64,000 bases of DNA from Saccharothrix sp. NRRL B-16314 (GTDB taxonomy: Bacteria; Actinomycetota; Actinomycetes; Mycobacteriales; Pseudonocardiaceae), in NCBI RefSeq assembly GCF_000716595.1, contig NZ_JNXC01000003.1, positions 124,001 through 188,000 on the forward strand. The letters are read 5' to 3'. This document shows, piece after piece, positions 52,450-61,773 of the stretch. The first letter of the stretch is position 1; every line of letters starts with the position of its first letter. The position numbers were made by a program, and so were the translations under genes. Below the pieces are notes generated by a model. That model was not told where the DNA came from, searched no databases, and worked only from the letters and a program-made list of their open reading frames with translations.

Positions 52450-55400
52450 GTGCACCTCAAGAGCCTGACGCTGAAGGGCTTCAAGTCCTTCGCCTCGGCT
52501 ACCACGCTGCGCTTCGAGCCCGGCATCACGTGCGTCGTCGGACCGAACGGGTCCGGCAAGTCGAACGTGCTCGACGCGCTGCGCTGGGTGATGGGCACGC
52601 AGGGCGCGAAGGACCTGCGCGGCGGCAAGATGGAGGACGTCATCTTCGCCGGCACGTCCGGCCGCGCACCGCTTGGCCGCGCCGAGGTGACGCTGACCAT
52701 CGACAACTCCGACGGCGCGCTGCCGATCGACTACGTCGAGGTGTCGATCACCCGCCGGATGTTCCGCGAGGGCGCCACCGAGTACGAGATCAACGGCAAC
52801 TCGTGCCGGCTGATGGACATCCAGGAGCTGCTGAGCGACTCCGGCATCGGCCGCGAGATGCACGTGATCGTCGGCCAGGGCCAGCTCGCCGCGATCCTGG
52901 AGTCGAAGCCCGAGGAGCGGCGCGCGTTCGTCGAGGAGGCCGCGGGCGTCCTCAAGCACCGCAAGCGCAAGGAGAAGGCGCTGCGGAAGCTGGAGGCGAT
53001 GCAGGCGAACCTGACCCGCCTCACCGACCTCACCGCCGAGCTGCGCCGCCAGCTCAAGCCGCTGGGCAAGCAGGCCGAGATCGCCCGCCGCGCCCAGACC
53101 GTGCAGTCCGAGCTGCGCGACTCGCGGATGCGGCTGCTGGCCGACGACCTGGTGACGCAGCGCGAGTCGCTGGCCCGCGAGGAGCAGGACGAGGCCGCCG
53201 CCCGCGCCCGCCGGGCCGAGGTGGAGAAGTCGCTCCAGCTGGCGCAGGTGCAGCAGAACGAGCTGGAGGACCAGGTCGCGGCGGACGCGCCGAAGCTCCA
53301 GCAGGCACAGGACACCTGGTACCGGCTGTCGGCGTTGGAGGAGCGGCTGCGCGGCACGGTCCGGTTGGCGGTGGAGCGGGAGCGGCACCTGTCGGCGGCC
53401 GTCGACGCGCCGCGCGGCGGGCGTGACCCGGACGAGCTGGAGGCCGAGGCCGAGCAGACCGCCGTGCTGGAGCAGGAACTCCAGGACGCCGTGACGGAGG
53501 CGCGGGTCGGGCTGGCCGAGGCCGTGGAGATGCGGGCCGAGCTGGAGCGGATGGTGTCCGCGGCGGAGAAGGCGCACCTGGCCGCCGTGCGGGCGATCGC
53601 GGACCGGCGCGAGGGCCTGGCCCGGCTGTCCGGTCAGGTGGAGGCGCTGAGGTCGAAGACGAGCGCGACCGCCGAGGAGATCGAGCGCATGTCGACCGCG
53701 CTCGCCGAGGCGGTCGAGCGGTCCGAGGTCGTGCAGCTGGAGCTGGCCGAGGCCCGGGAGACGACCGGGACCGAGGACGAGGACGACATCGGGCTGGACG
53801 AGCGGCACCGGCTGGCCGTCGAGGCGGACGACGTGGCACGTCGCCGGGTCGAGGAGCTGGTCAAGGCCGAGCGGGCGGCCGAGCGGGACATCGCGTCGTG
53901 GAAGGCGCGGGTGGACGCGCTGTCGCTGGGGCTGACCCGCAAGGACGGCGCGGGCGCGTTGCTGGCGTCCCGGTTGCCGGGGTTGCTCGGGTCGGTCGCG
54001 GCGCTGCTGACCGTGGAACCGGGTGCGGAGGTCGCGCTGGCGGCGGCGCTCGGGCCGATCGCGGACGCGGTCGCGGTGGCGTCCGGTGCGGACGCGGTGG
54101 CGGCGCTGGAGTTGTTGAAGGAGCAGGACACCGGTCGGGCCGGGGTGCTGGTGGGCGGTGCGGCGGTGGGCGTCGACCGGTCCGGCTGGCCCGCGTTGCC
54201 CGACGGCGCGCGGTGGGCGGTCGACCAGGTGCAGGCGCCCGAGCCGCTGCGGCCCGCGCTGCACCGGGCGTTGGACCAGGTCGCGGTGGTGGACTCGCTG
54301 GTCACCGCGCAGGCGCTGGTCGGCTCGCACCCGTCGGTCCGCGCGGTCACGCGGGACGGCGACGTGCTGGGGGCGGACTGGGCCGTCGGCGGGTCCGGGC
54401 GCAGCCAGAGCGTCATCGAGGTGCAGGCCGCGGTGGACGAGGCTTCGGAGAAGCTGGCGCTCGCGGAGCGCGCGCTGGAGCAGTCTGTTGCCGCTCTTGA
54501 GGGCGCACGGGCCGAGCAGCAGTCGCGCCGTGCCGAGGTCACCGCGGTGAAGGACCAGCTCAACGAGGCCAAGGTGCGGCGGGCGCGGTCGTCGGAGCGG
54601 CTGAACCGGCTGGCTTCGGCGGTGCGCTCGGCCGAGGCCGAGGTGGAACGCGTGCGGGTGCAGCGGGAGAAGGTCGAGACCGCCCGCGAGGAGAACCTGC
54701 TCAAGCTCGCCGAGCTGGAGGAACGGCTCCTGGTGGCGCAGGAGCAGCCGCTGGACGACGAGCCGGACACCTCCCACCGCGACGAGACGGCCGCCGAGCT
54801 GGCCGCCGCGCGTCAGGGCGAGGTGGACGCCCGGCTGGCGCTGCGGACCGCCGAGGAACGCGCCCGTGCGTTGCAGGGCAAGGCGGAGGGCCTGCGGCGG
54901 GCGGCGCGGGCGGAACGCGAGGCGCGGGAACGTGCCCAACGCGCGCACGCGGCGCGGGCACGGGGCGCGGTGGTGGCGAAGGCCGTGGTGCGCGGCGGCG
55001 AGGTCGCGCTGGAGAAGATCGCCGCCTCACTCACCCGTGCCGCCGGTGAACGCGACACCGCGCAGGAACGGCGGACGCAGCGCGAGGCGTACCTGGCCCA
55101 GATCCGCAACCTCGTCCGCGAGATGTCCGGCGAGCTGGAGAAGCTGACCGACGCCGTGCACCGCGACGAGGTGCTGCGGGCCGAGCAGCGGATGCGGATC
55201 GAGCAGCTGGAGACCAAGGTCGCCGAGGAGTTCGGCATCGGCCTTGAGGACCTGGTCGCCGAGTACGGGCCGGACGTGTTCATCCCGCCGTCGCAGCAGG
55301 AGGTCGCCGAGTACGAGGCGGCGAAGGAGCGCGGCGAGGCCGTGACGGCGCCGCAGCCGATCCCGTACGACCGGGACACCCAGGCGCGGCGGGCGAAGCG

Positions 55401-56541
55401 GGCCGAGCGGGACCTGTCGCTGCTGGGCAAGGTGAACCCGTTGGCGCTGGAGGAGTTCGCGGCGTTGGAGGAGCGGTACAAGTTCCTGTCCAACCAGCTG
55501 GAGGACATCAAGGCGACGCGGCGTGACCTGCTGACGGTGGTGAAGGACGTCGACGACAAGATCCTGGAGGTCTTCACGTCGGCCTACGAGGACGTCGCGC
55601 GCGAGTTCGAGATCGTGTTCAAGGTGCTGTTCCCGGGCGGCGAAGGTCGGCTGGTGCTGACCGAGCCGGGCGACATGCTGACGACCGGCATCGAACTCGA
55701 AGCCCGGCCGCCGGGGAAGAAGGTCAAGCGGCTGTCGTTGTTGTCCGGTGGGGAGAAGTCGCTGGCGGCGGTGGCCATGCTGGTGGCGATCTTCCGGGCG
55801 CGGCCGTCGCCGTTCTACGTGATGGACGAGGTCGAGGCGGCCCTGGACGACACCAACCTGCACCGGTTGATCGGGTTGTTCGAGCAGCTGCGGGAGCACT
55901 CGCAGCTGCTGATCATCACGCACCAGAAGCCGACGATGGAGATCGCGGACGCGCTGTACGGCGTGTCGATGCGGGGTGACGGCATCAGCCAGGTGATCTC
56001 GCAGCGGTTGCGCGGCGAGGACAAGCCGAAGCGCGCCAAGGTGGCCGCCGCTGTTCTCGCGGGGAAGATCGCACCGAACCCCACCGACCCCACCCCGACC
56101 GCGCCGATCCCGGCCGCCGAACCCGCCTCTGCCTCCCCGATCCCGGCCGCCGAACCTGTCTCTGCCGCGCCGATTGCGGCTGCCGAACCTAGCTCTGCGG
56201 CCCCGATCCCGGCCGCTGAAGCCGCCCCGGCCGCTGAACCCGGCTCTGCCGTGCCGATCCCGGCCGCTGAGCCCGCCCCGGCTGCCGAACCCGGCTCTGC
56301 GGCCCCGATCCCGGCCGCTGAAGCCGCACCGGCCGCTGAGCCCGCCCCTGCCGTGCCGAATCCGGCCGCTGAGCCCGCCCCGGCCGTTGAAGCCGCCCCG
56401 GCTGCCGAGCCTAGCTCTGCCGCGCCGAATCCGGCTGCTGAAGCCGCCCCTGCCGCGTCGAACCTGGCCGCTGAGCCCGCCCCGGCCGCCGCCGATCCCG
56501 GCCCTGCCGCGCCGAACCCGGCCCCCGAAACCACTCCGTAG
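52450..56541 (+). CDS. smc: chromosome segregation ATPase SMC with C-terminal low-complexity tail
   Basis: 1363 residues. Walker A GPNGSGKSNVLDALRW near residue 32, coiled coil, hinge about 500-660, coiled coil, ABC signature LLSGGEKSLAAVAML near 1097, Walker B FYVMDEVEAALDD near 1121. Ordinary actinobacterial SMC ends near residue 1200; here about 155 extra residues follow, made of APIPAAEP-type repeats of Ala, Pro, Glu and Ser. SMC with ScpAB organises and segregates chromosomes. GTG start. The usual downstream ftsY is absent. Confidence 0.96.
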   Translation: MHLKSLTLKGFKSFASATTLRFEPGITCVVGPNGSGKSNVLDALRWVMGTQGAKDLRGGKMEDVIFAGTSGRAPLGRAEVTLTIDNSDGALPIDYVEVSITRRMFREGATEYEINGNSCRLMDIQELLSDSGIGREMHVIVGQGQLAAILESKPEERRAFVEEAAGVLKHRKRKEKALRKLEAMQANLTRLTDLTAELRRQLKPLGKQAEIARRAQTVQSELRDSRMRLLADDLVTQRESLAREEQDEAAARARRAEVEKSLQLAQVQQNELEDQVAADAPKLQQAQDTWYRLSALEERLRGTVRLAVERERHLSAAVDAPRGGRDPDELEAEAEQTAVLEQELQDAVTEARVGLAEAVEMRAELERMVSAAEKAHLAAVRAIADRREGLARLSGQVEALRSKTSATAEEIERMSTALAEAVERSEVVQLELAEARETTGTEDEDDIGLDERHRLAVEADDVARRRVEELVKAERAAERDIASWKARVDALSLGLTRKDGAGALLASRLPGLLGSVAALLTVEPGAEVALAAALGPIADAVAVASGADAVAALELLKEQDTGRAGVLVGGAAVGVDRSGWPALPDGARWAVDQVQAPEPLRPALHRALDQVAVVDSLVTAQALVGSHPSVRAVTRDGDVLGADWAVGGSGRSQSVIEVQAAVDEASEKLALAERALEQSVAALEGARAEQQSRRAEVTAVKDQLNEAKVRRARSSERLNRLASAVRSAEAEVERVRVQREKVETAREENLLKLAELEERLLVAQEQPLDDEPDTSHRDETAAELAAARQGEVDARLALRTAEERARALQGKAEGLRRAARAEREARERAQRAHAARARGAVVAKAVVRGGEVALEKIAASLTRAAGERDTAQERRTQREAYLAQIRNLVREMSGELEKLTDAVHRDEVLRAEQRMRIEQLETKVAEEFGIGLEDLVAEYGPDVFIPPSQQEVAEYEAAKERGEAVTAPQPIPYDRDTQARRAKRAERDLSLLGKVNPLALEEFAALEERYKFLSNQLEDIKATRRDLLTVVKDVDDKILEVFTSAYEDVAREFEIVFKVLFPGGEGRLVLTEPGDMLTTGIELEARPPGKKVKRLSLLSGGEKSLAAVAMLVAIFRARPSPFYVMDEVEAALDDTNLHRLIGLFEQLREHSQLLIITHQKPTMEIADALYGVSMRGDGISQVISQRLRGEDKPKRAKVAAAVLAGKIAPNPTDPTPTAPIPAAEPASASPIPAAEPVSAAPIAAAEPSSAAPIPAAEAAPAAEPGSAVPIPAAEPAPAAEPGSAAPIPAAEAAPAAEPAPAVPNPAAEPAPAVEAAPAAEPSSAAPNPAAEAAPAASNLAAEPAPAAADPGPAAPNPAPETTP
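56090..56535 (+). repeat. imperfect tandem repeats encoding the SMC tail
   Basis: Repeated blocks such as CCGATCCCGGCCGCTGA and GAACCCGGCTCTGCC recur at irregular multiples of 3 bp, keeping frame. They code for AAEP and APIP units. Repeat-length variation between strains is expected. Confidence 0.6.
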
Positions 56542-56640
56542 CGCGGGACCGGCCGTCCCCATGCCGGTCGCACCTCATGCCAGCGGACCCATGTCGGTCA
56601 CCCTTGTGCCCGCACGAACGGGCCGGCTACCGTGATCATC

Positions 56641-56703
56641 GTGACGGATTTCAAGCTCCCGCTCTACGGAGCCGACACCGAACGCGGCGACCTCGCTCCC
56701 TGA
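56641..56703 (+). CDS. possible 20-residue peptide
   Basis: GTG-to-TGA frame reading MTDFKLPLY-GADTERGDLAP. 16 of 20 codons end in G or C. It lies in the 222-bp gap between smc and the deaminase gene, 61 bp before the latter. No family recognised; it could be a leader, a gene remnant or chance. Confidence 0.25.
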   Translation: MTDFKLPLYGADTERGDLAP

Positions 56704-56763
56704 GTCGCCCTCCCGCCCCACCGCGCGTTCACCCCGTCACCTTCTCCTCCAGGGAGCCCTCCC

Positions 56764-57798
56764 ATGCCCGGCGCAAGCCTGCCCGCGTTCATCCGTGCCC
56801 TGCCCAAGGCGGAGCTGCACGTCCACCTCGTCGGTTCCGCCGGCGTCGACACCGTCCTCGAGCTCGCCCGCCGCCACCCGGACGCGGGCGTCCCGACCGA
56901 TCGCGCCGAGCTGGAGCGGTTCTACGCCTTCCGGGACTTCGACCACTTCCTCGTCGTGTTCTGGGCGGTGCAGTCGATGCTCAAGGGCAGCGACGACATC
57001 CGGACCCTGGTCACCGGCCTGGCCGCCGAGCTGGCCCGCCAGAACGTCCGCTACGCCGAGGTCACCGTCACCCCGTACAACCACCTGCTCGACGGGATGT
57101 CCGGCGACGACTTGCTGACCGGTCTGGCCGAGGGCCGCGCCCTCGCGTTCGCCGAGCACGGCGTCGAGTTGGCGTGGTGCTTCGACATCCCGGGCGAGAA
57201 GGGCGTGGTCGCGGGACGGGAGACGCTGGTCTTCGCCCTGAGCAACCGCCCGGACGGCCTGGTGTCGTTCGGGCTCGGCGGACCCGAGGTGGGTGTCGGC
57301 CGCGCGCAGTTCGAACCGTTCTTCACCGCCGCCAGGGAAGCGGGCCTGCACAGCGTGCCGCACGCCGGCGAGACGTCGGGGGCAGCGACCATCTGGTCGG
57401 CGCTGCACGACCTGGGCGCGGAGCGCATCGGCCACGGCACCAGCTGCACGACCGATCCGCGGCTGCTCGCGCACCTGGCCGAGCACCGCATCCCGGTGGA
57501 GGTGTGCCCCACCTCCAACGTCCGCACCCGCCAGGTCGAGTCCATCGCCGCGCACCCGGTCCGCCGGATGCTCGACCACGGCCTGGTGGTCACCCTCAAC
57601 ACCGACGACCCGCCGATGTTCGGCGCCACGCTCGAAGGCGAGTACCTGGCCGTCGCCGAGACCCTGGGACTGCTGCCCGCCGAAGTCGCACGGCTGGCCG
57701 CGAACTCGATCGAGGCGTCGTTCCTGGCACCCGCGCGCAAGGCCGAACTGCTCGCCGGGATCGATGCCGTGACCGGCCGGGGACTACCGGGCGTCTAG
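56764..57798 (+). CDS. adenosine deaminase family protein
   Basis: 344 residues. PKAELHVHLVGSAG (metal HxH) near residue 14, CFDIPGEKG near 140, SVPHAGETSG (His, catalytic Glu) near 200, RIGHGTSC near 222, CPTSN near 240, NTDDPPMFG (metal Asp) near 280. The variant HVHxVGS replaces the HLDG of true adenosine deaminases, so the substrate may be another purine such as aminofutalosine. It occupies the place where ftsY usually follows smc. ATG with CAGGGAG upstream. Confidence 0.85.
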   Translation: MPGASLPAFIRALPKAELHVHLVGSAGVDTVLELARRHPDAGVPTDRAELERFYAFRDFDHFLVVFWAVQSMLKGSDDIRTLVTGLAAELARQNVRYAEVTVTPYNHLLDGMSGDDLLTGLAEGRALAFAEHGVELAWCFDIPGEKGVVAGRETLVFALSNRPDGLVSFGLGGPEVGVGRAQFEPFFTAAREAGLHSVPHAGETSGAATIWSALHDLGAERIGHGTSCTTDPRLLAHLAEHRIPVEVCPTSNVRTRQVESIAAHPVRRMLDHGLVVTLNTDDPPMFGATLEGEYLAVAETLGLLPAEVARLAANSIEASFLAPARKAELLAGIDAVTGRGLPGV

Positions 57799-58482
57799 CT
57801 GCTTCGCCTCTTCGGGCGTGGGTGCGGTGCCGCCGAGGTGCGCGGGCTGCCACCACTGGCCTTCGCCCGGGTCCGCGTAACGGGCCTGGGCGGAGTCCAG
57901 CAGCTCCTGCATCCGCTCGCGCAGCGCCGCGTCGGTGGTCGGCTCCACCGGCTCACCGACGATGATCGTGATCGGCACGTGCCGCTGCGTCAGCGACTTC
58001 GGCCTGCCCTTCGTCCACAGCCGCTGAGTGCCCCACACGGCAGTCGGCAGCAGCGGCACGCCGGCCTCCGCCGCCAACCTGACCGCGCCGCTCTTCACCT
58101 CCTTGACGGTGAACGACCGGCTGATGGTGGCCTCCGGGAAGATCCCGACGACCTCACCGGCCCGCAGCGCGTCCAACGCCTGCTGGTACGACGCCTGCCC
58201 GGCGGCCCGGTCCACCGGGATGTGGTGCATCCCGCGCATCAGCGGGCCGGACACTCGGTGCTTGAACACCTCGTGCTTGGCCATGAACCGGACCATCCGG
58301 CGCGCGGGCTGCGCGCCGTAGCCGGCGAAGATGAAGTCCAGGTACGAAACGTGGTTCGAGGCCAGCACGGCCCCGCCGGTGGCCGGCACGTGGTCCGCGC
58401 CCTCCACGGTGATCCGCATGTCGAGCACGCGGAACATCAGCTTGGCCGCGGCGATCACCGGCGGGTACACGCGATCTGGCAT
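57784..58482 (-). CDS. lysophospholipid acyltransferase (PlsC-like)
   Basis: 232 residues. NHVSYLDFIF (NHX4D) near residue 42, RGMHHIPVDR near 85, and FPEATISRSF in place of FPEGTxS near 119, a variant common in actinobacteria. Second acyltransferase of this window besides plsC. Its 3' end overlaps the deaminase gene by 15 bp. Confidence 0.88.
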   Translation of the reverse strand: MPDRVYPPVIAAAKLMFRVLDMRITVEGADHVPATGGAVLASNHVSYLDFIFAGYGAQPARRMVRFMAKHEVFKHRVSGPLMRGMHHIPVDRAAGQASYQQALDALRAGEVVGIFPEATISRSFTVKEVKSGAVRLAAEAGVPLLPTAVWGTQRLWTKGRPKSLTQRHVPITIIVGEPVEPTTDAALRERMQELLDSAQARYADPGEGQWWQPAHLGGTAPTPEEAKQLDAR

Positions 58483-58496
58483 GCCCCCAGCGTACG

Positions 58497-58850
58497 TTAC
58501 TCGTCAGTAGTGCGATCGTGTTCGCGCACGACCCTTGGCACGCCCGCCAAATCCTCCTCGTTGCAGAGCAACTTGAGGGCGTAATACGGCGAGCCCTTGG
58601 TGTCGTCGTAGTCCAGGTGGACCGCGATCACGTCGACCGCCTCACCGAGCCAGTCCTGCGTCTGCCTCAGCCAGGAGGCCGCGCGCTCCAACGCGTTAGG
58701 CAGGTCGTCATCGCGGAATTCGACCGGCCGGTAGGGGACCTCCTGCACGGTGTCCCGCTGGTTGGCAGGCATCGGTAGGTCTACCGCCACCCCGCTGTCG
58801 TTGAGTTCGAGTTGGATCGTTTCCTCGCTCACGGTCTTAGGGTTCCCCAC
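58497..58850 (-). CDS. hypothetical acidic protein
   Basis: 117 residues, no domain recognised. Acidic overall; segments DTVQEVPYRPVEFRDDDLP, a helix around ERAASWLRQTQDWLGEAVDVIAVHLD and a C-terminal YYALKLLCNEEDLAG. Cytoplasmic, no signal. 14 nt upstream of the acyltransferase on the same strand, perhaps cotranscribed. GTG at 58850 or 58832. Third-position GC is lower than in neighbours. Confidence 0.6.
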   Translation of the reverse strand: MGNPKTVSEETIQLELNDSGVAVDLPMPANQRDTVQEVPYRPVEFRDDDLPNALERAASWLRQTQDWLGEAVDVIAVHLDYDDTKGSPYYALKLLCNEEDLAGVPRVVREHDRTTDE

Positions 58851-58961
58851 AGCGAAACGCGCGGCAATAGATGTCGGTCATCGGTGACGTCGTGTCGGCG
58901 TGTCGATACGCGGTCCCGGCCGTCGCGCCCGGCGTTCGCGAGGCCGCCGAACGACGCCCGG

Positions 58962-60128
58962 TCAGACCGTGACCGGCAGCTCGGCAAGGCCGCTGACCAG
59001 CACTTTCCGCCACGCCAGCTCCTCGACCGGCCGGGCCGCGCGCAGCCCCGGGAACCGCCGCGCCAACACCGCCAGCGCCTCCTGGAGCTCGATCCGGGCC
59101 AATTGCGCGCCGAGGCAGAAATGAGGACCCGCGCCGAGCGCCAGGTGCTGGTTGGGCGTTCGGCCGAGGTCGAGCCGGTCCGGTGCGGCGAACGCGCGCG
59201 GGTCGCGGTTGGCCGAGCCGATGGCGGCCATCACGCCCTCCCCCGCGCGGATCACCACGCCGGCGATCTCCACGTCCTCCGCCGCCACCCGCAGCTGGCC
59301 CACCTCGCTCAGCCTGGTGAACCGCATCAGCTCCTCCACCGCGCTCGGCACCACCGACGGGTCGCGCACCAGCCGTTCCCACTGCGACCGCTCCCGCAGC
59401 AGGGTCGCGACGAAGCTGGTGATCTGGTTGGCCGACGTCTCGTGCCCCGCCACCAGCAGGTTCAACGCGAACGCCACCAGTTCGTCGTGCGTCAACGGCG
59501 TCGTGCACAGCTCGTCCAGCAGGTCGTCGGACCGCACGTCCCGCCGCTTCGCCGCGACCAGCGCGCCCATGTACTCCAGCAGGCTCGCCATCGCCGCCTC
59601 GACCCGCGGCTGCTCCGACATCTCCAGGCTGTACGCGAGCTCGACCCACACCCGGAACCGCTCCCGGTCCTCGTACGGCACGCCGAGCAGCGTGCAGATG
59701 ACCTGGATCGGCAACGGCAGCGCGTACACCTGCCGCAGGTCCGCGCCGTCCACCACGTCGTCCGCCAGCTGTTCGCACAGCTCGCGCACCCACGGCCGGG
59801 TCTGCTCGATCCGCCGGTGCGAGAACGCGCCGGACACCAGCTTGCGCAGCCGGGTGTGCTCGGGCGGGTCCGTGGTCGGCAGGGTGCCGGGCAGCGGCCG
59901 GGACACGCCGACGCGCGGCGCTCCCGCCGCCACCACACCCGCGCGGGAGAACCGCGGGTCGGCCAGTACCAGCTTCACGTCGTCGTAGCGGGTCACCAGC
60001 CACACCAGCGCGCCCGCGAGGGTGCGGACCCGGACCACCGGCGCCTCCTCCCGCAACCGCGCCCACGTGGGTGACGGGTCGAAGGCGAAGGCGTCGGCGA
60101 AGGGGATGTCGAGGACGTCGTCCGTCAT
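58962..60128 (-). CDS. cytochrome P450
   Basis: 388 residues, bacterial class I CYP. I-helix VAGHETSANQITSF near residue 228, ExxR within EELMR near 270, and heme ligand Cys near residue 338 in LGAGPHFCLGAQLAR. Needs ferredoxin and reductase, not encoded nearby. ATG 10 nt after the stop of the DinB-like gene, so likely cotranscribed. The substrate cannot be inferred; no biosynthetic cluster surrounds it. Confidence 0.93.
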   Translation of the reverse strand: MTDDVLDIPFADAFAFDPSPTWARLREEAPVVRVRTLAGALVWLVTRYDDVKLVLADPRFSRAGVVAAGAPRVGVSRPLPGTLPTTDPPEHTRLRKLVSGAFSHRRIEQTRPWVRELCEQLADDVVDGADLRQVYALPLPIQVICTLLGVPYEDRERFRVWVELAYSLEMSEQPRVEAAMASLLEYMGALVAAKRRDVRSDDLLDELCTTPLTHDELVAFALNLLVAGHETSANQITSFVATLLRERSQWERLVRDPSVVPSAVEELMRFTRLSEVGQLRVAAEDVEIAGVVIRAGEGVMAAIGSANRDPRAFAAPDRLDLGRTPNQHLALGAGPHFCLGAQLARIELQEALAVLARRFPGLRAARPVEELAWRKVLVSGLAELPVTV

Positions 60129-60138
60129 GACCTCGACG

Positions 60139-60717
60139 CTAGGAGCCCAGGGGAGCGCAGTGCCAGCGCCATCCGGTGCGCTTCGGCAGGTCGTCGAGGG
60201 CGATGCGGCCGTTGGCCCACAGCAGGGTCCGGAACGGGTCGCGGTCGGTCGGCGCGTCGGGGAACATCCGGGCCAGCACCTTCCGCGTGAGCTCCGGCGG
60301 CGGCGCGAGCTCCAGCCCGAGAGCGCGTGCCGCGTCGTGGGTGTGCACCAGCATCTCGTCGCACCCCATACCCGCGAACCCGGCCGGGTCCGCCAGGCCC
60401 CAGGGGTGCCATCCGAGCTCGTCCGCCGGTGCCGCGTCGACCACCGCTGCCAGCACCGACGCGAACGCCCGCACCGTCCGCACCAGGTCGGCGGGCGACG
60501 AGTCCGGCCGCACCACGACGTCGGCCGTGCTCAGCTCGACCGGCCCGGCCGTGATGTCCGTCGCGTACCAGAGCAGGCAGTCCGCGACGTGCGCGACGGT
60601 CTTCGCCGCCGTCCAGTCCATGCCCGGCACGACCACCGTCCAGTCCCGGTCCACCACCTCCCCGAGGAACGCCCCGCACAGCTCGGCGACCTCCGTCACG
60701 TCCCGCCCCACCAGCAT
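60139..60717 (-). CDS. mycothiol-dependent maleylpyruvate isomerase-like (DinB fold) protein
   Basis: 192 residues. VPGMDWTAAKTVAHVADCLLWYATDIT carries a metal-binding His of the DinB four-helix bundle, and CDEMLVHTHDAARALG supplies the other. Such proteins use mycothiol for isomerisation or S-transfer. ATG at 60717 has GAGGGAG 6 nt upstream. Precedes the P450 gene in one transcript, suggesting a small modification or detoxification pair. Confidence 0.82.
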   Translation of the reverse strand: MLVGRDVTEVAELCGAFLGEVVDRDWTVVVPGMDWTAAKTVAHVADCLLWYATDITAGPVELSTADVVVRPDSSPADLVRTVRAFASVLAAVVDAAPADELGWHPWGLADPAGFAGMGCDEMLVHTHDAARALGLELAPPPELTRKVLARMFPDAPTDRDPFRTLLWANGRIALDDLPKRTGWRWHCAPLGS

Positions 60718-60765
60718 CGAAAACTCCCTCGCGTTCGTCGGACCTCGCGGGTGACCATTCCAGCC

Positions 60766-61701
60766 ATGTACGACATCCGTCCCGCCGCCCAGGACGACCT
60801 GGACGCCGTTCTCGCGTTGGTCCTCCGGTTGCAGGCCGACGACGCGCACCACATCGGCTACCTCGGCGAGACGCTCGGCGAGGTAGCCGCGGAGCTGGCC
60901 GAGTTCGAACCCGACTGGGCCTCGTGCACCGTGGTCGCCACCGACGACTCCGGCTGGGTGTGCGGTGCGCTCAGCGTCGAGGTCGACGCCGAGTCCGGCC
61001 GCGCCTACCTGCACGGGCCGTTCGTCGACGTGCCGGTCAACCACCCGGCGGGCAGCCGGATCTGGGACCAGACCGCCGACGCGCTCTACGCCCGGGCCGA
61101 ACCGCTGCTGGACGGCATCGCCGATCGGGAGCTGCTGGGCCACACCGGGCACCGGCAGCTGGCCTCGTTCGCCGAACGCCACGGCTTCTCGGCCGCCCGC
61201 GCGTGCGGCATCCACGTCCTGGGTGGCGACGGGCTGCGCGCCCTGCTGCTGCGCGAGGCGAGCTGTCCGCGCACCGGACCGGCCCGGGAGATGCGCGTGC
61301 TGCCGACCGACGCGGCCGTGCACGAGGCGGTGGCCGTGCTGCACGAGCGGTGCTTCCCCAAGACCTACCTGTCCGGCCGCCGGCTCGTGGACGGCAGCCG
61401 TTCGCACACCGTGGTCGTCGCGATGGACGGCGACCGGGTCCTCGGCTACGCCTCCGGCAAGGCCGAACCGGGCGAGTTCTACCTCGATTTCGTGGCCGTG
61501 GAACCGGACGTGCGCGGGCAGGGCGTCGGCGCGGCGCTCGTCACCGAGCTGGTCTGGAAGCTCGCCGAGAAGTCCGGCGCACGACCGCAGGCCGCCGCCG
61601 CGATACTCGACGGGAACCGGTCCTCGCAGCGATTGTTCGAACGGCTCGGATTTCGGCTCCACCTCGAACTCGTCGCCTACCGAATCGGTAAAGCGGCCTG
61701 A
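60766..61701 (+). CDS. double-domain GNAT acetyltransferase
   Basis: 311 residues: two GNAT domains. The N-terminal one (about 1-150) is degenerate. The C-terminal one (about 160-311) has the full acetyl-CoA site EFYLDFVAVEPDVRGQGVGAALV and RLFERLGFRLHLE. Substrate unknown. Divergent from the DinB-like gene, 48 bp between starts. Confidence 0.82.
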   Translation: MYDIRPAAQDDLDAVLALVLRLQADDAHHIGYLGETLGEVAAELAEFEPDWASCTVVATDDSGWVCGALSVEVDAESGRAYLHGPFVDVPVNHPAGSRIWDQTADALYARAEPLLDGIADRELLGHTGHRQLASFAERHGFSAARACGIHVLGGDGLRALLLREASCPRTGPAREMRVLPTDAAVHEAVAVLHERCFPKTYLSGRRLVDGSRSHTVVVAMDGDRVLGYASGKAEPGEFYLDFVAVEPDVRGQGVGAALVTELVWKLAEKSGARPQAAAAILDGNRSSQRLFERLGFRLHLELVAYRIGKAA

Positions 61702-61773
61702 TTGATCGTTTTCCAGGCGTGTTCCGCCCGGTGTCCCCCAAATGTCGTAGAAACGCTCTTGTGCGCTTACCGA

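Noticed and set aside
52420..54948. 842-codon frame antisense to smc
   Set aside because: Shadow of the SMC coiled-coil region, Leu/Arg/Gln-rich without motifs.
57784..58482. Inactive acyltransferase because of FPEATIS
   Set aside because: To my knowledge this variant of the FPEGT motif is common in actinobacterial members, and the catalytic NHX4D is intact.
58962..61701. Natural-product gene cluster around the P450
   Set aside because: No PKS, NRPS, terpene or tailoring neighbours; only a DinB-like gene, GNAT and hypothetical genes surround it.
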